Below are positions 37,886 to 47,326 of a stretch of 64,000 nt of DNA, piece by piece. Location: positions 186,001 through 250,000 of the forward strand of contig NZ_JHYG01000004.1 in NCBI RefSeq assembly GCF_000687875.1, read 5' to 3'. Origin of the DNA: Acidocella facilis ATCC 35904 (GTDB taxonomy: Bacteria; Pseudomonadota; Alphaproteobacteria; Acetobacterales; Acetobacteraceae). The notes beneath the pieces were generated by a model. That model made no database searches, was not told the origin of the DNA, and saw only the letters and a list, made by a program, of their open reading frames with translations. Each line of letters opens with the position of its first letter. Within the stretch, counting starts at the first letter, position 1. A program made the translations under genes and the position numbers.

Positions 37886-39175
37886 TCAGTGAGGCTTGGC
37901 CTTTCCTCCACCCACGGCAATCACGGCGGCATAGATGTGGTGCATGAAACCGAGCATTTCTGCCCCGGACAAGCCAGCGGGGACCAGCGCCTGTAAAGGG
38001 CCTGCTTTAGTCTGATTCCCGATATGTTCGCCGAAATGTTCAGAAAACGGGTTGTTGAATGCATAATTGCCCATTGACCAGCCATTGAGCGCGGCATCGC
38101 GTGTCAACGTGGCTTCTTTAAAATGGACTTTCAGAGTGAAATAGTCGCTCACTTCTTTCTGCAGCTCATCGGCCTTCTTCTGTAGCCGTGCCAAGTCTGC
38201 CGCCGCTTCCTTGGCACGTGCCGCCGCGGCGGCCGCATTCGCCTGGCGGAGGACCTGTTGCTGCTTGATCTGTGCCAGGGCGTTCGAGTTGGGGTCGAGA
38301 ATTTTTTGCGCATTGCCGGCGAGGTTATCAATCCGGGCCGCAGCATCCGTGGCTTCGGTGGCGGCGGCTGTCGTGTTGGCAGCCAGTTTGGTCGCGGCTG
38401 CGGTCTCCGTACTCAAAGGGCGTAGTTCGCGCATCGCCCCTAGAGCCTTGGTGCCTTCGCGCAGAGGATCAATGATCGCCACCAGCGGAGCGATGCGTTC
38501 GGTGTTTTTATAATATTCCGTGCCCTCCCAGCGTTTGACGGCTTTGTCGTCGGAGAAAACTTCGAACCAGAGGTGGCGCCCATCCGCCACGAGCAGGTTG
38601 AAAGATGCACCGCTTGCCGCGAAACCTGTGGCACCTGCGGCAATCTCCGCAGCGCCGAGTGGTACGCCGACGCCGGTCGCCGATGTCGCACCACCAACGC
38701 CGAAAAGTACGAGGCCGTCCAAAAAACCGCTTATCGTCCCATAGGCATCGAGGGCAGTATTCATCGTGTCAAACGCTATAGGGTGATCAACAATGACATT
38801 ATGCACAGCGTTAACGCTGGATATGACGGGATTGACGACATGGGTGACTGCAAATGTTTTAAGATTCTGCACTGAATTTGTATAGAATTCCTCCAGAATG
38901 GTTTTTACAGAACGTGCTGGCGTCTTGTCATATTGGGGTTTGGGGTGAAGGGGAACAGCGCCGGTCCATTCATAGGCCAGGGCCAGGGCGTCGCCATCTT
39001 TGTCGTAGGTCGGCGGCTGCAACACGCAGGCCTGCCCGTTCTCGCTCCATACGATGCCCCAAGCCTCGCTGCCTTGGCCAGGAAACGCCAAGGACTGAAA
39101 CATGCGCAGATGGTGGCGCGCCATGGCTGCGCTGAGATAGGGGCCAAACGTGAACCGCTCTGTACCGTCCGTCAT
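37886..39175 (-). CDS. Toxin/effector-like protein flanked by duplicated membrane genes
   Basis: 429 residues, no signal peptide. About residues 130-195 are a long hydrophobic Gly/Ala-rich stretch (SGFLDGLVLFGVGGATSATG, then GVPLGAAEIAAGATGFAASG) of the kind found in membrane-inserting or pre-toxin regions of polymorphic toxins. Residues 195-225 read LLVADGRHLWFEVFSDDKAV. Residues 250-345 are an Ala/Gln/Lys-rich predicted coiled coil. I recognise no catalytic motif. The ATG at 39175 is preceded by AAGGA. Lower GC than neighbouring genes is apparent. A pore-forming or type VI-type effector is the leading guess, unproven; no secretion genes are in this window. Confidence 0.5.
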   Translation of the reverse strand: MTDGTERFTFGPYLSAAMARHHLRMFQSLAFPGQGSEAWGIVWSENGQACVLQPPTYDKDGDALALAYEWTGAVPLHPKPQYDKTPARSVKTILEEFYTNSVQNLKTFAVTHVVNPVISSVNAVHNVIVDHPIAFDTMNTALDAYGTISGFLDGLVLFGVGGATSATGVGVPLGAAEIAAGATGFAASGASFNLLVADGRHLWFEVFSDDKAVKRWEGTEYYKNTERIAPLVAIIDPLREGTKALGAMRELRPLSTETAAATKLAANTTAAATEATDAAARIDNLAGNAQKILDPNSNALAQIKQQQVLRQANAAAAAARAKEAAADLARLQKKADELQKEVSDYFTLKVHFKEATLTRDAALNGWSMGNYAFNNPFSEHFGEHIGNQTKAGPLQALVPAGLSGAEMLGFMHHIYAAVIAVGGGKAKPH

Positions 39176-39204
39176 GGCTTTTCCTTAAAACCGGCTTGCC
39201 TTAC

Positions 39205-39729
39205 TCATTCCTGGCATAATACTGCCTCGGGCAATTCCCATTCCTCAGGTTTTGAGTCAGGATGATACCAGCGGTATTTGTGGATGGTCCATAACAGCAG
39301 CCCGCACAATCCCAGCGCAATGCACAGGGCAATTACAAACATCAAATACCACGAAAAAACATCCTGGTTAGGGGCGAGCACAAGCTCGATGACATTCCAT
39401 ACCAGCAGTAAAAGCGTGAAAAGCGAGGATATAAAAGCCAGCCGGCGGAAGCGGCGGACCCATTTTATGGTTTTATAGACATAGATTTTTCGGACAAAGG
39501 TTACGGCGAACGCCGACAGGATGACCGCGAAAATAACCGGCCCGATGGGCAAGCCATCTGGCATGAAAACGCTTTGCCAAGCATCGCCGAACCACAGATA
39601 TAGAATATCAAATATCATCACCAGCGGGGCGACGAATAAACCGCCCCCCAGCCCGGCGCTGCAGAAATTTATCGCCCGCCGGGGTGGGAGATAGGGGCGC
39701 ATTCCGTCATCTTGGCTTATCGGGCTCAT
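39205..39729 (-). CDS. Four-helix membrane protein, immunity-like copy A
   Basis: 174 residues, same topology as copy B: four hydrophobic segments, a cytoplasmic-looking basic loop FVRKIYVYKTIKWVRRFRRL, and the C-terminal tail YHPDSKPEEWELPEA. Differences from copy B cluster in residues 33-57, the first helix and following loop (VAPLVMIFDILYLWFGDAWQ versus IAPTILITDILHHWFGDDWL). That is the pattern expected if this surface determines specificity. It lies 29 bp upstream of the toxin-like gene in the same direction. Confidence 0.6.
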   Translation of the reverse strand: MSPISQDDGMRPYLPPRRAINFCSAGLGGGLFVAPLVMIFDILYLWFGDAWQSVFMPDGLPIGPVIFAVILSAFAVTFVRKIYVYKTIKWVRRFRRLAFISSLFTLLLLVWNVIELVLAPNQDVFSWYLMFVIALCIALGLCGLLLWTIHKYRWYHPDSKPEEWELPEAVLCQE

Positions 39730-39868
39730 TGATTTTGTCGCCGTTCTTTATGTCCTGGAGTCAGGATACAACTAATCTTGGACTTAATTCGAGATGGTTT
39801 GGCGGGAATAAAGCTCTGCAACCAAATCGTTCAGGCTTGTGCGCGGCGCTGGAAGGCCGGCGCGGGCG

Positions 39869-39894
39869 TGGGGTGTTCTTTAAAAACACCCCAC
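39869..39894. terminator. Hairpin terminator of secB (degenerate family-A-like)
   Basis: GTGGGGTGTTC/TTTAAAAACACCCCAC forms a stem with AT-rich core, followed by GATTTTAGC at the secB stop. It has the hairpin style of the family-A elements but lacks the AAAAGTTTTTGG end. Confidence 0.55.
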
Positions 39895-39906
39895 GATTTT
39901 AGCGTC

Positions 39907-40410
39907 TCAGTTCGGCGCGCCGTTGGCGGCGGCGGCGGCGGTGCGGCGCTGGTGCCAGAGGCCGACAAAGTCGATCGGCCCGAGCAGTACCGGCGGGAAG
40001 CCGCCATCGCGGGTCACGTCGGCCAGGATGTTGCGGGCGAAGGGGAAAAGCAAACGCGGGCACTCGACCAGCAGAATCGGCTCCTGCTGCTCTTCCGGAA
40101 TGCCGTTGAGGGTGAACACGCCGGCATAGGACAGCTCGGCGATGAACACGACGGGCGGCTTCTCCTGGGTGCCACCGGCGGATTTCGGCGCCTCGGTGGT
40201 GCCCTCGGCGCGGATCGCCAGCGCGACCTCGAAAATGGTCTGCTCTTCCTCGATGCGGCGCACCTGCACGTCCAGATTCAGGTTCACATGCGGCTGGGCG
40301 CGCAGCTGGGTGAAGATGGCGGGCGCGCCGGGCACCTCGAAGGAGAGATCCTTGGTGTACTGGATGTTGAGGATCAGCGGTTGCGGCGGCAGGCCGGCTT
40401 GTTCGGACAT
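39907..40410 (-). CDS. secB: SecB, protein-export chaperone
   Basis: 167 residues. Typical SecB features: LILNIQYTKDLSFEVPGAPAIF, VNLNLDVQV, FIAELSYAGVFTLNGIPEEQ, ECPRLLFPFARNILADVTRDGGFPPVLLGPIDF. It holds preproteins unfolded for SecA. The ATG at 40410 is preceded by AGGGAAACC. It is divergent from argC. Confidence 0.96.
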   Translation of the reverse strand: MSEQAGLPPQPLILNIQYTKDLSFEVPGAPAIFTQLRAQPHVNLNLDVQVRRIEEEQTIFEVALAIRAEGTTEAPKSAGGTQEKPPVVFIAELSYAGVFTLNGIPEEQQEPILLVECPRLLFPFARNILADVTRDGGFPPVLLGPIDFVGLWHQRRTAAAAANGAPN

Positions 40411-40477
40411 ATCTGGTTTCCCTGTTGAAAGGCTGCGCTGCCCTAGCACGCTGGGCAGGGCATGATAAGAGTAGGGC

Positions 40478-41386
40478 ATGACCGCACGCATCTTCATTGA
40501 CGGCCAGGCCGGGACCACCGGGCTTGGTATCGCCCAGCGCCTTGAGGCGGATGGGGGCTTTTCTCTCGTCACCCTGGCGGATGCGCGCCGAAAGGACCCG
40601 GAGGCCCGCGCCGAGGCGATGGGCAATGCGGATCTGACCGTGCTCTGCCTGCCGGATGATGCGGCGCGCGAGGCGGTGGCTATCGCCCCGCAGGGGGCGC
40701 GGATTCTGGATGCCAGCACCGCCCACCGGATTGCGCCGGGTTGGGTTTATGGCTTTGCCGAGGCCTGGCCGGACCAGGCGGAGAAGATCGCCAAGGCGCA
40801 GCGCGTCGCCAATCCCGGCTGCTACGCCACCGGGGCGATCGCGCTGCTGCGGCCGCTGCTGGGGCTGGGGCTGCTGGCGGCGGATGCACCGGTTTCGATC
40901 AACGCCGTTTCCGGCTATTCGGGCGGCGGCAAGGGGATGATCGCGGACCATGAGGCCAAGGGCGGCCCGGCCTATGAGCTGTACGCGCTGGGGCTCAAGC
41001 ACAAGCATATTCCCGAGATCATGACCTATACCGGGCTGACCCGGGCGCCGATTTTCACCCCCGCCGTGGGCCATTACCACCAGGGCATGCTGGTGAGCCT
41101 GCCTTTGCATCTGGACCAGCTGGCCCGGCCCGGCAGTGCCGCGCAGCTGGCCGAGGCCTATGCGGATTTCTATGCCGGGGCGGAAAATATCGTCGTGCAG
41201 CGCGGGCTTGCCACCGGCAATCTCGACCCGGAAGCGCTGAACGGCAGCAATCGCCTCGAAATCTTCGTCGCCGGCAATGAGGCGGCGGGGCAGGCGGTGG
41301 CGATTGCCCGGCTGGATAATCTCGGCAAGGGCGCCTCCGGGGCGGCGGTGCAGAATTTGAAGCTGATGCTGGGGCTGGCGGCGTGA
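40478..41386 (+). CDS. argC: N-acetyl-gamma-glutamyl-phosphate reductase (short form)
   Basis: 302 residues, the short alphaproteobacterial ArgC type. It has an N-terminal NADP-binding region IFIDGQAGTTGLGIAQRL, the catalytic Cys in VANPGCYATGAIALLRPLL, SGYSGGGKGMI and the His in VGHYHQGMLVSLPL. It is step 3 of arginine synthesis. It overlaps the next gene by 4 bp (GTGA). Confidence 0.95.
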   Translation: MTARIFIDGQAGTTGLGIAQRLEADGGFSLVTLADARRKDPEARAEAMGNADLTVLCLPDDAAREAVAIAPQGARILDASTAHRIAPGWVYGFAEAWPDQAEKIAKAQRVANPGCYATGAIALLRPLLGLGLLAADAPVSINAVSGYSGGGKGMIADHEAKGGPAYELYALGLKHKHIPEIMTYTGLTRAPIFTPAVGHYHQGMLVSLPLHLDQLARPGSAAQLAEAYADFYAGAENIVVQRGLATGNLDPEALNGSNRLEIFVAGNEAAGQAVAIARLDNLGKGASGAAVQNLKLMLGLAA

Positions 41387-41934
41387 GCGAGGCGCAGAGC
41401 CCGGGGGGCTTGCTTTACGCGCTGGGCAATCTGGCGCCGCGGATCGACCCGACCGCCTGGGTGGCGCCGACGGCGGTGCTGATCGGCGATGTGCGGATCG
41501 GGCCGGGGGCGAATATCTGGTTCAACGCCGTGCTGCGCGGCGATACCAACCCGGTGATCGTCGGCGCGCGCTCCAATGTGCAGGATGGGACCATCGTGCA
41601 TGTGGACCATGACGACCATCCCGCGATCATCGGCGATGATGTGACCATCGGCCATGGCGCCATCATTCATGCCTGCACGCTGGAAAACCGCGCCTTCATC
41701 GGCATGGGGGCGACGGTGCTGGATGGCGCGGTGGTGGAGGAAGGCGGGCTGCTCGGCGCGCGGGCCTTGCTGGGGCCGGGCAAGCGCATCGGGCGGCAGG
41801 AGCTGTGGACCGGCACCCCGGCGCGGCTGGTGCGGGTGATGAGCGATGCCGAGCGAGCGCGCTGGGATGAGACGGTGCCGCATTATCTCGGCCTCACCGC
41901 GCGATATATGAAAAGCTTGCGGCCAATCACTTAA
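41383..41934 (+). CDS. Gamma-carbonic anhydrase-family protein
   Basis: 183 residues of left-handed beta-helix hexapeptide repeats. Zinc-ligand histidines are in IVHVDHDDHPAIIGDDVTIGHGAIIHACTLEN. Members include CaiE/YrdA-like proteins; only some have carbonic anhydrase activity. It starts with GTG inside the argC stop, so it is translationally coupled to argC. Confidence 0.88.
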   Translation: MSEAQSPGGLLYALGNLAPRIDPTAWVAPTAVLIGDVRIGPGANIWFNAVLRGDTNPVIVGARSNVQDGTIVHVDHDDHPAIIGDDVTIGHGAIIHACTLENRAFIGMGATVLDGAVVEEGGLLGARALLGPGKRIGRQELWTGTPARLVRVMSDAERARWDETVPHYLGLTARYMKSLRPIT

Positions 41935-41975
41935 TTTTCCTGGAAAATCTTACGGGGCGCGACTAAGTTTCGGGC

Positions 41976-42584
41976 ATGAGCGAACAGGATTTCGAAGCCG
42001 CCCTTATCGACGCCGCTTTCGCCCTGGGGGCGCAGGCGGGCTGGCGGCATGTCTCTCCCGCCGCCGCGGCGCGCCATGCCGGGCTGGATCTGGTGCGCGC
42101 CCGGGCGCTGTTTCCCTGCACCGGGACAATCCTGAAAAAATTTGGTCGCCTCGCGGATGCGGCGGCGTTGAGCCATGCGCTGCAGGAGGGCAGCGTGCGC
42201 GACCGGCTGTTCGATAGTCTGCTGCGCCGGTTCGATTTTCTGCAGGCGCGGCGGCCTGGCGTGCTGGCGCTGATGAAGGCGCTGCCGTCCTGCCCGCCGC
42301 TGGCGGTGGCGCTGGCGGAGATGAACATCGCCTCGATGGGCTGGCTGCTGGAAGGGGCGGGGGTGGATGCCACCGGCCTCACCGGGGCGGTGAAAAAACG
42401 CGGCCTGCTGGCGGTGTGGCTTTATGGGCTGCGCGCCTGGGCTGCGGATGAGAGCCTGGATCTGACCGCCACCATGGCCGCGGTGGACAGCGCTTTGGCC
42501 CGCGCCGAGCGCTTCGCCACGCGCTTTTCCACCGAACCGGCGCCCAAGGCGGCGCCGGAGCCTGAGCTGCCCGCGCCGCTCTGA
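41976..42584 (+). CDS. COQ9/TetR-like helical protein
   Basis: 202 residues. The N-terminal third resembles a TetR-type three-helix bundle (FEAALIDAAFALGAQAGW then SPAAAARHAGLDLVRARALF). The C-terminal end AWAADESLDLTATMAAVDSALARAERFA resembles the COQ9 C-terminal helix (WxxDxSxDxxxTxxxLDxxLxR). COQ9 supports ubiquinone synthesis; a TetR-type regulator is the alternative. It sits 43 bp upstream of the phasin gene. Confidence 0.55.
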   Translation: MSEQDFEAALIDAAFALGAQAGWRHVSPAAAARHAGLDLVRARALFPCTGTILKKFGRLADAAALSHALQEGSVRDRLFDSLLRRFDFLQARRPGVLALMKALPSCPPLAVALAEMNIASMGWLLEGAGVDATGLTGAVKKRGLLAVWLYGLRAWAADESLDLTATMAAVDSALARAERFATRFSTEPAPKAAPEPELPAPL

Positions 42585-42627
42585 GGAGCCAAGGCGGGGG
42601 ATAAAACCATAACCAAGGAGACGAACA

Positions 42628-43074
42628 ATGGTTGAGAAGACGACAAAAGCTGGCACCGCGCCTTTCATGCCCGAGTTCGATATCAAGAAGCTGATGGGGG
42701 ATATGAAGATCCCCGCGATGCCGGATGTGGAGGCGGTGCTGGCCGCGCATAAGCGCAATCTGGACGCGCTGACCGAGGCCAACCGGGTGGCGCTGGAAGG
42801 CGCGCAGCTGGTGGCGCGCCGGCATATGGAGATCATGCAGGAGACGATGTCCGGCCTGACCTCGACCTTGAAGGAACTCGCCGGCAACCAGCCCCCGGCG
42901 GTGCGTGCCGCCAAGCAGGCCGAGCTGTTGAAGAAGGCGTATGAGAACGCCGTGGCGAATACCAAGGAGCTGGGGGATTTGATCCAGAAATCCAACGCCG
43001 AGGCGATGAGCAAGCTGAATACGCGGTTTTCCGAGGCGATGACGGAGATGAAGGCGCTGTTGGAGAAGAAATAG
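42628..43074 (+). CDS. Phasin-family protein
   Basis: 148 residues, almost entirely helical, with the phasin motif KRNLDALTEANRVALEGAQL and a long amphipathic tail. Phasins coat polyhydroxyalkanoate granules. There is a strong AAGGAG site before the ATG. The stop is followed at once by two copies of the 43-bp palindrome and a family-A element. Confidence 0.88.
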   Translation: MVEKTTKAGTAPFMPEFDIKKLMGDMKIPAMPDVEAVLAAHKRNLDALTEANRVALEGAQLVARRHMEIMQETMSGLTSTLKELAGNQPPAVRAAKQAELLKKAYENAVANTKELGDLIQKSNAEAMSKLNTRFSEAMTEMKALLEKK

Positions 43075-43180
43075 CGGCCCGATGACGGAGCGGCGCAGCC
43101 GCGTAGTCTGAATCGGGCCGCTCCTTCAAAGATTTTTCCCGATGACGGAGCGGCGCAGCCGCGTAGTCTGAATCGGGCCG
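43075..43180. repeat. Two copies of the 43-bp palindromic repeat (family B)
   Basis: Identical 43-bp units lie at 43078-43120 and 43138-43180, separated by 17 bp. Each starts CCCGATGACGGAGCGGC and ends GTCTGAATCGGGCCG. It folds as CCCGAT/ATCGGG outer and GCGGC-GCA-GCCGC inner stems. A third identical copy is at 55581-55623. Confidence 0.9.
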
Positions 43181-43192
43181 CTCAAATTAACC

Positions 43193-43320
43193 AAAAGTTT
43201 TTTGGTGCCGCTTTTTTTCAAAAAAGCGGCGAAGAGGCCGGGGCGTGTGCAGCGCCATCGTCACCACCCCAAACGTTTTGTGGCCCTTTTTTAAAAAAGG
43301 GCCACACCCCAAAAACTTTT
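43193..43320. repeat. Family-A intergenic element, copy 6
   Basis: CAAAAGTTTTTTGGTG, hairpin GCCGCTTTTTTTC/AAAAAAGCGGC (43207-43230), a middle part whose complement contains AACGTTTGGGGTGGTGACGA, hairpin GTGGCCCTTTTTT/AAAAAAGGGCCAC (43280-43305) and CCCCAAAAACTTTT. It lies between phasin and uvrB, both on the plus strand, with family-B repeats on its left. Confidence 0.85.
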
Positions 43321-43373
43321 GCGACTTCAGGTCCGGGCTTTTCCAAGGCTGAGCCAGGGGCCATATTGCCCAC

Positions 43374-45530
43374 ATGTCCCTGACCTTCATTCCGCAAAAA
43401 CAGGCGCCCCGGCCGCTGCAGAAGCCGTTGCGCGTGGTCTCAGACTACCAGCCCGCCGGCGATCAGCCCACCGCCATCGCCCAGCTCGTCGAGGGGCTGG
43501 GCGCGCAGGAGCGTGACCAGGTGCTGCTGGGGGTGACCGGCTCCGGCAAGACCTTCACCATGGCCAAGGTGATCGAGGCGGCGCAGCGCCCGGCTCTGGT
43601 GCTGGCCCCGAACAAGACGCTGGCGGCCCAGCTTTATGCTGAGATGAAGAGCTTCTTCCCCGATAACGCGGTGGAATATTTCGTCTCCTATTACGATTAC
43701 TACCAGCCCGAAGCCTATGTGCCGCGCTCGGACACCTACATCGAGAAAGACAGCGCGATCAACGAGACGATCGACCGCATGCGCCACGCCGCCACCCAGG
43801 CGTTGCTGGAGCGCGGGGATGTCATCATCGTCGCCTCCGTTTCCTGCATCTATGGTATCGGCTCGGTCGAAACCTACTCGAAGATGGTGGTGCGGCTGGA
43901 GACCGGCGGGCGGATCGACCGTGATACGCTGGTGAAGGCGCTGGTGGATCTGCAATATCGCCGCAATGACATGGCCTTTGCCCGTGGTTCCTTTAGGGTG
44001 CGCGGCGAGACGGTGGATATTTTCCCCTCCCAATATGAGGACCGCGCCTGGCGGGTGACGTTGTTTGGCGATGAGATCGAGAAGATTTCGGAATTCGATC
44101 CGCTGACCGGCGAGCAGAGCGCGGCGCTGGAAAATATCTCGGTCTATGCGAATTCGCATTACGTGACGCCGCGCCCGACGCTGAACCAGGCGATTGCCAA
44201 GATCAAGATCGAGCTGAAGGAGCAGCTGGCGAAATTCACCGCCGAGGGCAAGCTGCTGGAAGCGGAGCGGCTGCAGCAGCGCACCACCTTCGATATCGAG
44301 ATGATGGAAACCACCGGCGCCTGCAAGGGCATCGAGAATTATTCCCGCTATCTCTCGGGGCGCAATGCCGGCGAGCCGCCGCCGACCTTGTTTGAATATC
44401 TGCCTGAGAACGCCTTGCTGTTTGTCGATGAGAGCCATGTGACGGTGCCGCAGATCGGCGGCATGTATAAAGGCGATTATGCGCGCAAATTCACCCTCTC
44501 CGAATATGGCTTCCGGCTGCCGAGCTGCATCGATAACCGGCCGCTGAAATTCGAGGAGTGGGAGCGTTTCCGCCCGCAATCCTTGTTCATCTCCGCCACC
44601 CCCGGCCCGTGGGAGATGGAGCGCACCCAGGGCGTGTTCGCCGAACAGGTGATCCGCCCGACCGGGCTGGTCGATCCGGTCACCGAAATCCGCCCGGTCG
44701 AGCATCAGGTGGACGATCTGCTGGGCGAAATCAGGCTTGTCACCAAGCAGGGCGGGCGGGTGCTGGTGACGACGCTGACCAAGCGCATGGCCGAGGATCT
44801 CACCGAATATCTCACCGAGCAGGGTGTGCGGGTGCGCTATCTGCATTCGGATGTGGATACGCTGGAGCGCATCGAGATCATCCGCGATCTTCGGCTTGGC
44901 GCCTATGATGTTCTGATCGGCATCAATCTGCTGCGCGAGGGGCTGGATATTCCGGAATGTATGCTGGTGGCGATTCTGGATGCGGACAAGGAAGGCTTCC
45001 TGCGCTCCGTCACCTCGCTGGTGCAGACCATCGGCCGGGCGGCGCGCAATGTCGATGGCCGGGTCATTCTCTATGCCGACACCATGACCCGCTCGCTGAA
45101 ACAGGCGATCGACGAGACCGAGCGGCGGCGGGCCAAGCAGATGGCCTGGAATGAGGCGCATGGCATCACCCCGCAATCGGTGCGCAAGAATATCGGCGAG
45201 GTGATCCATTCGGTGTTCGAGCAGGATTACGTCACCGTGGCGCCGGTGAAGGATGTGAAGGCGGACGAGTTTGTCGGCAAGGATCTGGCCAGCTCCATCG
45301 CTGCCTTGGAAACCCGGATGCGCGCCGCGGCCGCGGATCTGGAATTCGAGGAGGCGGCGCGGCTGCGCGATGAGGTGAAGCGGCTGGAGGCGCTGATGCT
45401 GGGGCTGGAACCGCCGCCGCTCTCCAGCCGGGCGCCGGCCAAGCCGAAGGGCCCGGTGCCGCTGGGGCCGGGCGGTGGCGGCTATGATCCGGCGATGCGC
45501 AAGGGCAGGGGGCGGGCGCGCAAGGTTTGA
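43374..45530 (+). CDS. uvrB: UvrB, excinuclease ABC subunit B
   Basis: 718 residues. Walker [17 protein letters not shown], beta-hairpin [20 protein letters not shown], the helicase motif [20 protein letters not shown] and motif [21 protein letters not shown] are present. The C-terminal UVR motif [20 protein letters not shown] is intact. It verifies damage in nucleotide excision repair. No GTTC-N7-GTTC box is seen just upstream. Start ATG at 43374. Confidence 0.97.
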   Translation: MSLTFIPQKQAPRPLQKPLRVVSDYQPAGDQPTAIAQLVEGLGAQERDQVLLGVTGSGKTFTMAKVIEAAQRPALVLAPNKTLAAQLYAEMKSFFPDNAVEYFVSYYDYYQPEAYVPRSDTYIEKDSAINETIDRMRHAATQALLERGDVIIVASVSCIYGIGSVETYSKMVVRLETGGRIDRDTLVKALVDLQYRRNDMAFARGSFRVRGETVDIFPSQYEDRAWRVTLFGDEIEKISEFDPLTGEQSAALENISVYANSHYVTPRPTLNQAIAKIKIELKEQLAKFTAEGKLLEAERLQQRTTFDIEMMETTGACKGIENYSRYLSGRNAGEPPPTLFEYLPENALLFVDESHVTVPQIGGMYKGDYARKFTLSEYGFRLPSCIDNRPLKFEEWERFRPQSLFISATPGPWEMERTQGVFAEQVIRPTGLVDPVTEIRPVEHQVDDLLGEIRLVTKQGGRVLVTTLTKRMAEDLTEYLTEQGVRVRYLHSDVDTLERIEIIRDLRLGAYDVLIGINLLREGLDIPECMLVAILDADKEGFLRSVTSLVQTIGRAARNVDGRVILYADTMTRSLKQAIDETERRRAKQMAWNEAHGITPQSVRKNIGEVIHSVFEQDYVTVAPVKDVKADEFVGKDLASSIAALETRMRAAAADLEFEEAARLRDEVKRLEALMLGLEPPPLSSRAPAKPKGPVPLGPGGGGYDPAMRKGRGRARKV

Positions 45531-45561
45531 CGGCGCGCGCCGCACTTGTATCCTGCACGCC

Positions 45562-46377
45562 ATGAAGCTCTCCGCCCTCGCCCTGCTGGCCGCCCTGGCC
45601 CCGCTGCCATCTCTGGCCGCCGCCCCTGATCTCGCCAGCCAGCTTACCGGCCAGCACGCCGTTTATAAGCTGAGCCTCTCCAAGCTGCGCACCCATGACA
45701 TCACCGGCGCCACCGGGCAGATGAATTTCAACGTGGTGGATGGCTGCACCGGCTGGGCGACGACGCAGCATATGACGCTGATCATCCGCAATGTTGATGG
45801 CTCGCTGACCAAATCGGTGAGCGACTACATTACCTGGGAGAGCAAGGACGGCAAAACCCTGAGCTTCACCCTGCGCGAGAGCGATAATGACGGCAAGGAG
45901 AAGATCGACAGCGCCGGCACCGCTACCCATACCGGGCCGGATGACAGCGGCGTGATCGATTATACCGCGCCGACCAAGAAAGAGGTGAAATTGCCGCCGG
46001 GCACCTTGTTCCCGATGCAGCATACCGAGGCGCTGCTGGCGGCCGGGCGGGCGGGCAAGCAATTCATCTCGCCCTTGCTGTTCGATGGCACCTCGCCCGA
46101 TGGCGCCCAGGCCACCTTTATTACCGTGCTCGGCCACCATGGGGCGGAGAAGGCGCCCTGGCCGGATCTGGATAAATTCGCCAGCACCGATGTCGATATC
46201 GGCTTTTTCGAGCGCAAGAACCAGGATGAGACGCCGGATTTCCGGACCTCGATGCGCTATTACGAAAACGGTGTGGCAACCGGGCTGGTGCTGGATTTCG
46301 GGGATTTCGTGATGAGCGGCAAGCTGACCAGCCTCAGCGTCCCGCCTTCGGCTTGCCCGCCCGCGAAGTCGCCCTGA
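45562..46377 (+). CDS. eipB: EipB (DUF1849) envelope-integrity protein
   Basis: 271 residues with signal peptide MKLSALALLAALAPLPSLAA. The mature part has YKLSLSKLRTHDITGATGQM, DGCTGWATTQ, WESKDGKTLSF, GTLFPMQHTEALL and LLFDG, the DUF1849/EipB pattern. Two cysteines, in DGCTGW and near the C-terminus (SACPP), match the disulfide pair of EipB. EipB is a periplasmic spiral protein needed for cell-envelope integrity in Brucella. Its last 44 bp overlap the convergent FNT gene. Confidence 0.87.
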   Translation: MKLSALALLAALAPLPSLAAAPDLASQLTGQHAVYKLSLSKLRTHDITGATGQMNFNVVDGCTGWATTQHMTLIIRNVDGSLTKSVSDYITWESKDGKTLSFTLRESDNDGKEKIDSAGTATHTGPDDSGVIDYTAPTKKEVKLPPGTLFPMQHTEALLAAGRAGKQFISPLLFDGTSPDGAQATFITVLGHHGAEKAPWPDLDKFASTDVDIGFFERKNQDETPDFRTSMRYYENGVATGLVLDFGDFVMSGKLTSLSVPPSACPPAKSP

Positions 46378-47245
46378 GATTGGCGTTGCGCCGCTCCTGG
46401 CGCTCGCCCTCGCCCAGACGCTCCTCGATCTCCGGCTTGATGGCGCCGTGATTGAGCACCGAGACCATCACGATCCCGCCGGTGATGTTGCCCAGAATGG
46501 TGGGGGCAAAGAAATGCGCCGCGTAGTCATAGAGCGTGGCGCTGCCGGCGAGCACGCCATAAGCGGCCTCGGCTGAGCCGGCGATGATGTGGGAGAGCTG
46601 AGCGAGCGCCACCACATAGGTGATCAGCAGCACGATCAGCGGGCGCGAGGTGGAGGCGCTGGGCAGAATCCAGACCATCAACGCGATCAGCCAGCCGGCG
46701 AAGAAGGCGCGCACGAAGGTGCCAGCGAAGCCCGGATGGATCGCCGCCCGCGCCATCTCCTGCAAGGCCGGGGTGACGGCGGGTGGAAACAGCCCCGGCG
46801 CGTGCACCAGCACGGCGAAAATCCAGGTGCCGGCGATATTGGCGGTGAGCACCACCCCCCAGAGCTTGAGCACGCCCAGCAGCGTCGCGCGGTCGCGCCT
46901 GGTGATCAGCGGCAGGATGGCGGTGAGGGTGCTTTCGGTGAAAAGCTGCTGGCGGGCGAGGACCACGATGATGAAGCCCACCGCATAGCCGAAGCTGGCC
47001 AGGGTATGCCGCCAGGGTGTGTCCGGCAGGCCGGCGGTGAGCAGCGCCTGGGTGAGGAAGGAAAACCCCATCGAGAGCCCGGCCGCCAGGCCCGAGAGGG
47101 CCAACGCGCCGGGTTTGCGGGCCAGTTCTTCCTCGCCCTCGTGGCGGATGATTTCATGGATGAGAAACGCATCCGGCACGGAATGGCGTTCGGCCAGACG
47201 CAGCTCGCCATCGTCGAGATGCTGCAATTGATTGTCTTCAGCCAC
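46334..47245 (-). CDS. Formate/nitrite transporter (FNT) family channel, YfdC-like
   Basis: About 303 residues with six hydrophobic segments. FNT signatures include GLAAGLSMGFSF, QQLFTESTLTAILPLI, NIAGTW, GWLIALMVWIL and the central-His region LSHIIAGSAEAAYGV, ending in a charged tail. It may carry small monovalent anions; the substrate is unknown. The GTG at 47245 is preceded by GGAGG and is chosen over GTG 47278. Confidence 0.85.
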   Translation of the reverse strand: MAEDNQLQHLDDGELRLAERHSVPDAFLIHEIIRHEGEEELARKPGALALSGLAAGLSMGFSFLTQALLTAGLPDTPWRHTLASFGYAVGFIIVVLARQQLFTESTLTAILPLITRRDRATLLGVLKLWGVVLTANIAGTWIFAVLVHAPGLFPPAVTPALQEMARAAIHPGFAGTFVRAFFAGWLIALMVWILPSASTSRPLIVLLITYVVALAQLSHIIAGSAEAAYGVLAGSATLYDYAAHFFAPTILGNITGGIVMVSVLNHGAIKPEIEERLGEGERQERRNANLRATSRAGKPKAGR

Positions 47246-47326
47246 AGCCCCTCCGGCGATGCGTGTTAGCCGCCTCACTTAAGCGCGGACAGAGCCGGAT
47301 ACATCGGGGCGCGGGTGAAGGTTTTT

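Noticed and set aside
43075-43120. Family-B repeat as a tRNA or tRNA-like gene
   Set aside because: It is far too short, lacks an anticodon arm and acceptor stem, and its pairing is a simple two-level hairpin.
43075-43180. Family-B repeats as CRISPR repeats
   Set aside because: Only two adjacent units with one 17-bp spacer, no cas genes, and a third identical unit isolated 12 kb away inside another repeat.
43440-45563. Long open frame antisense to uvrB (707 codons)
   Set aside because: Shadow of uvrB in a GC-rich genome; no recognisable motif and no ribosome-binding site.
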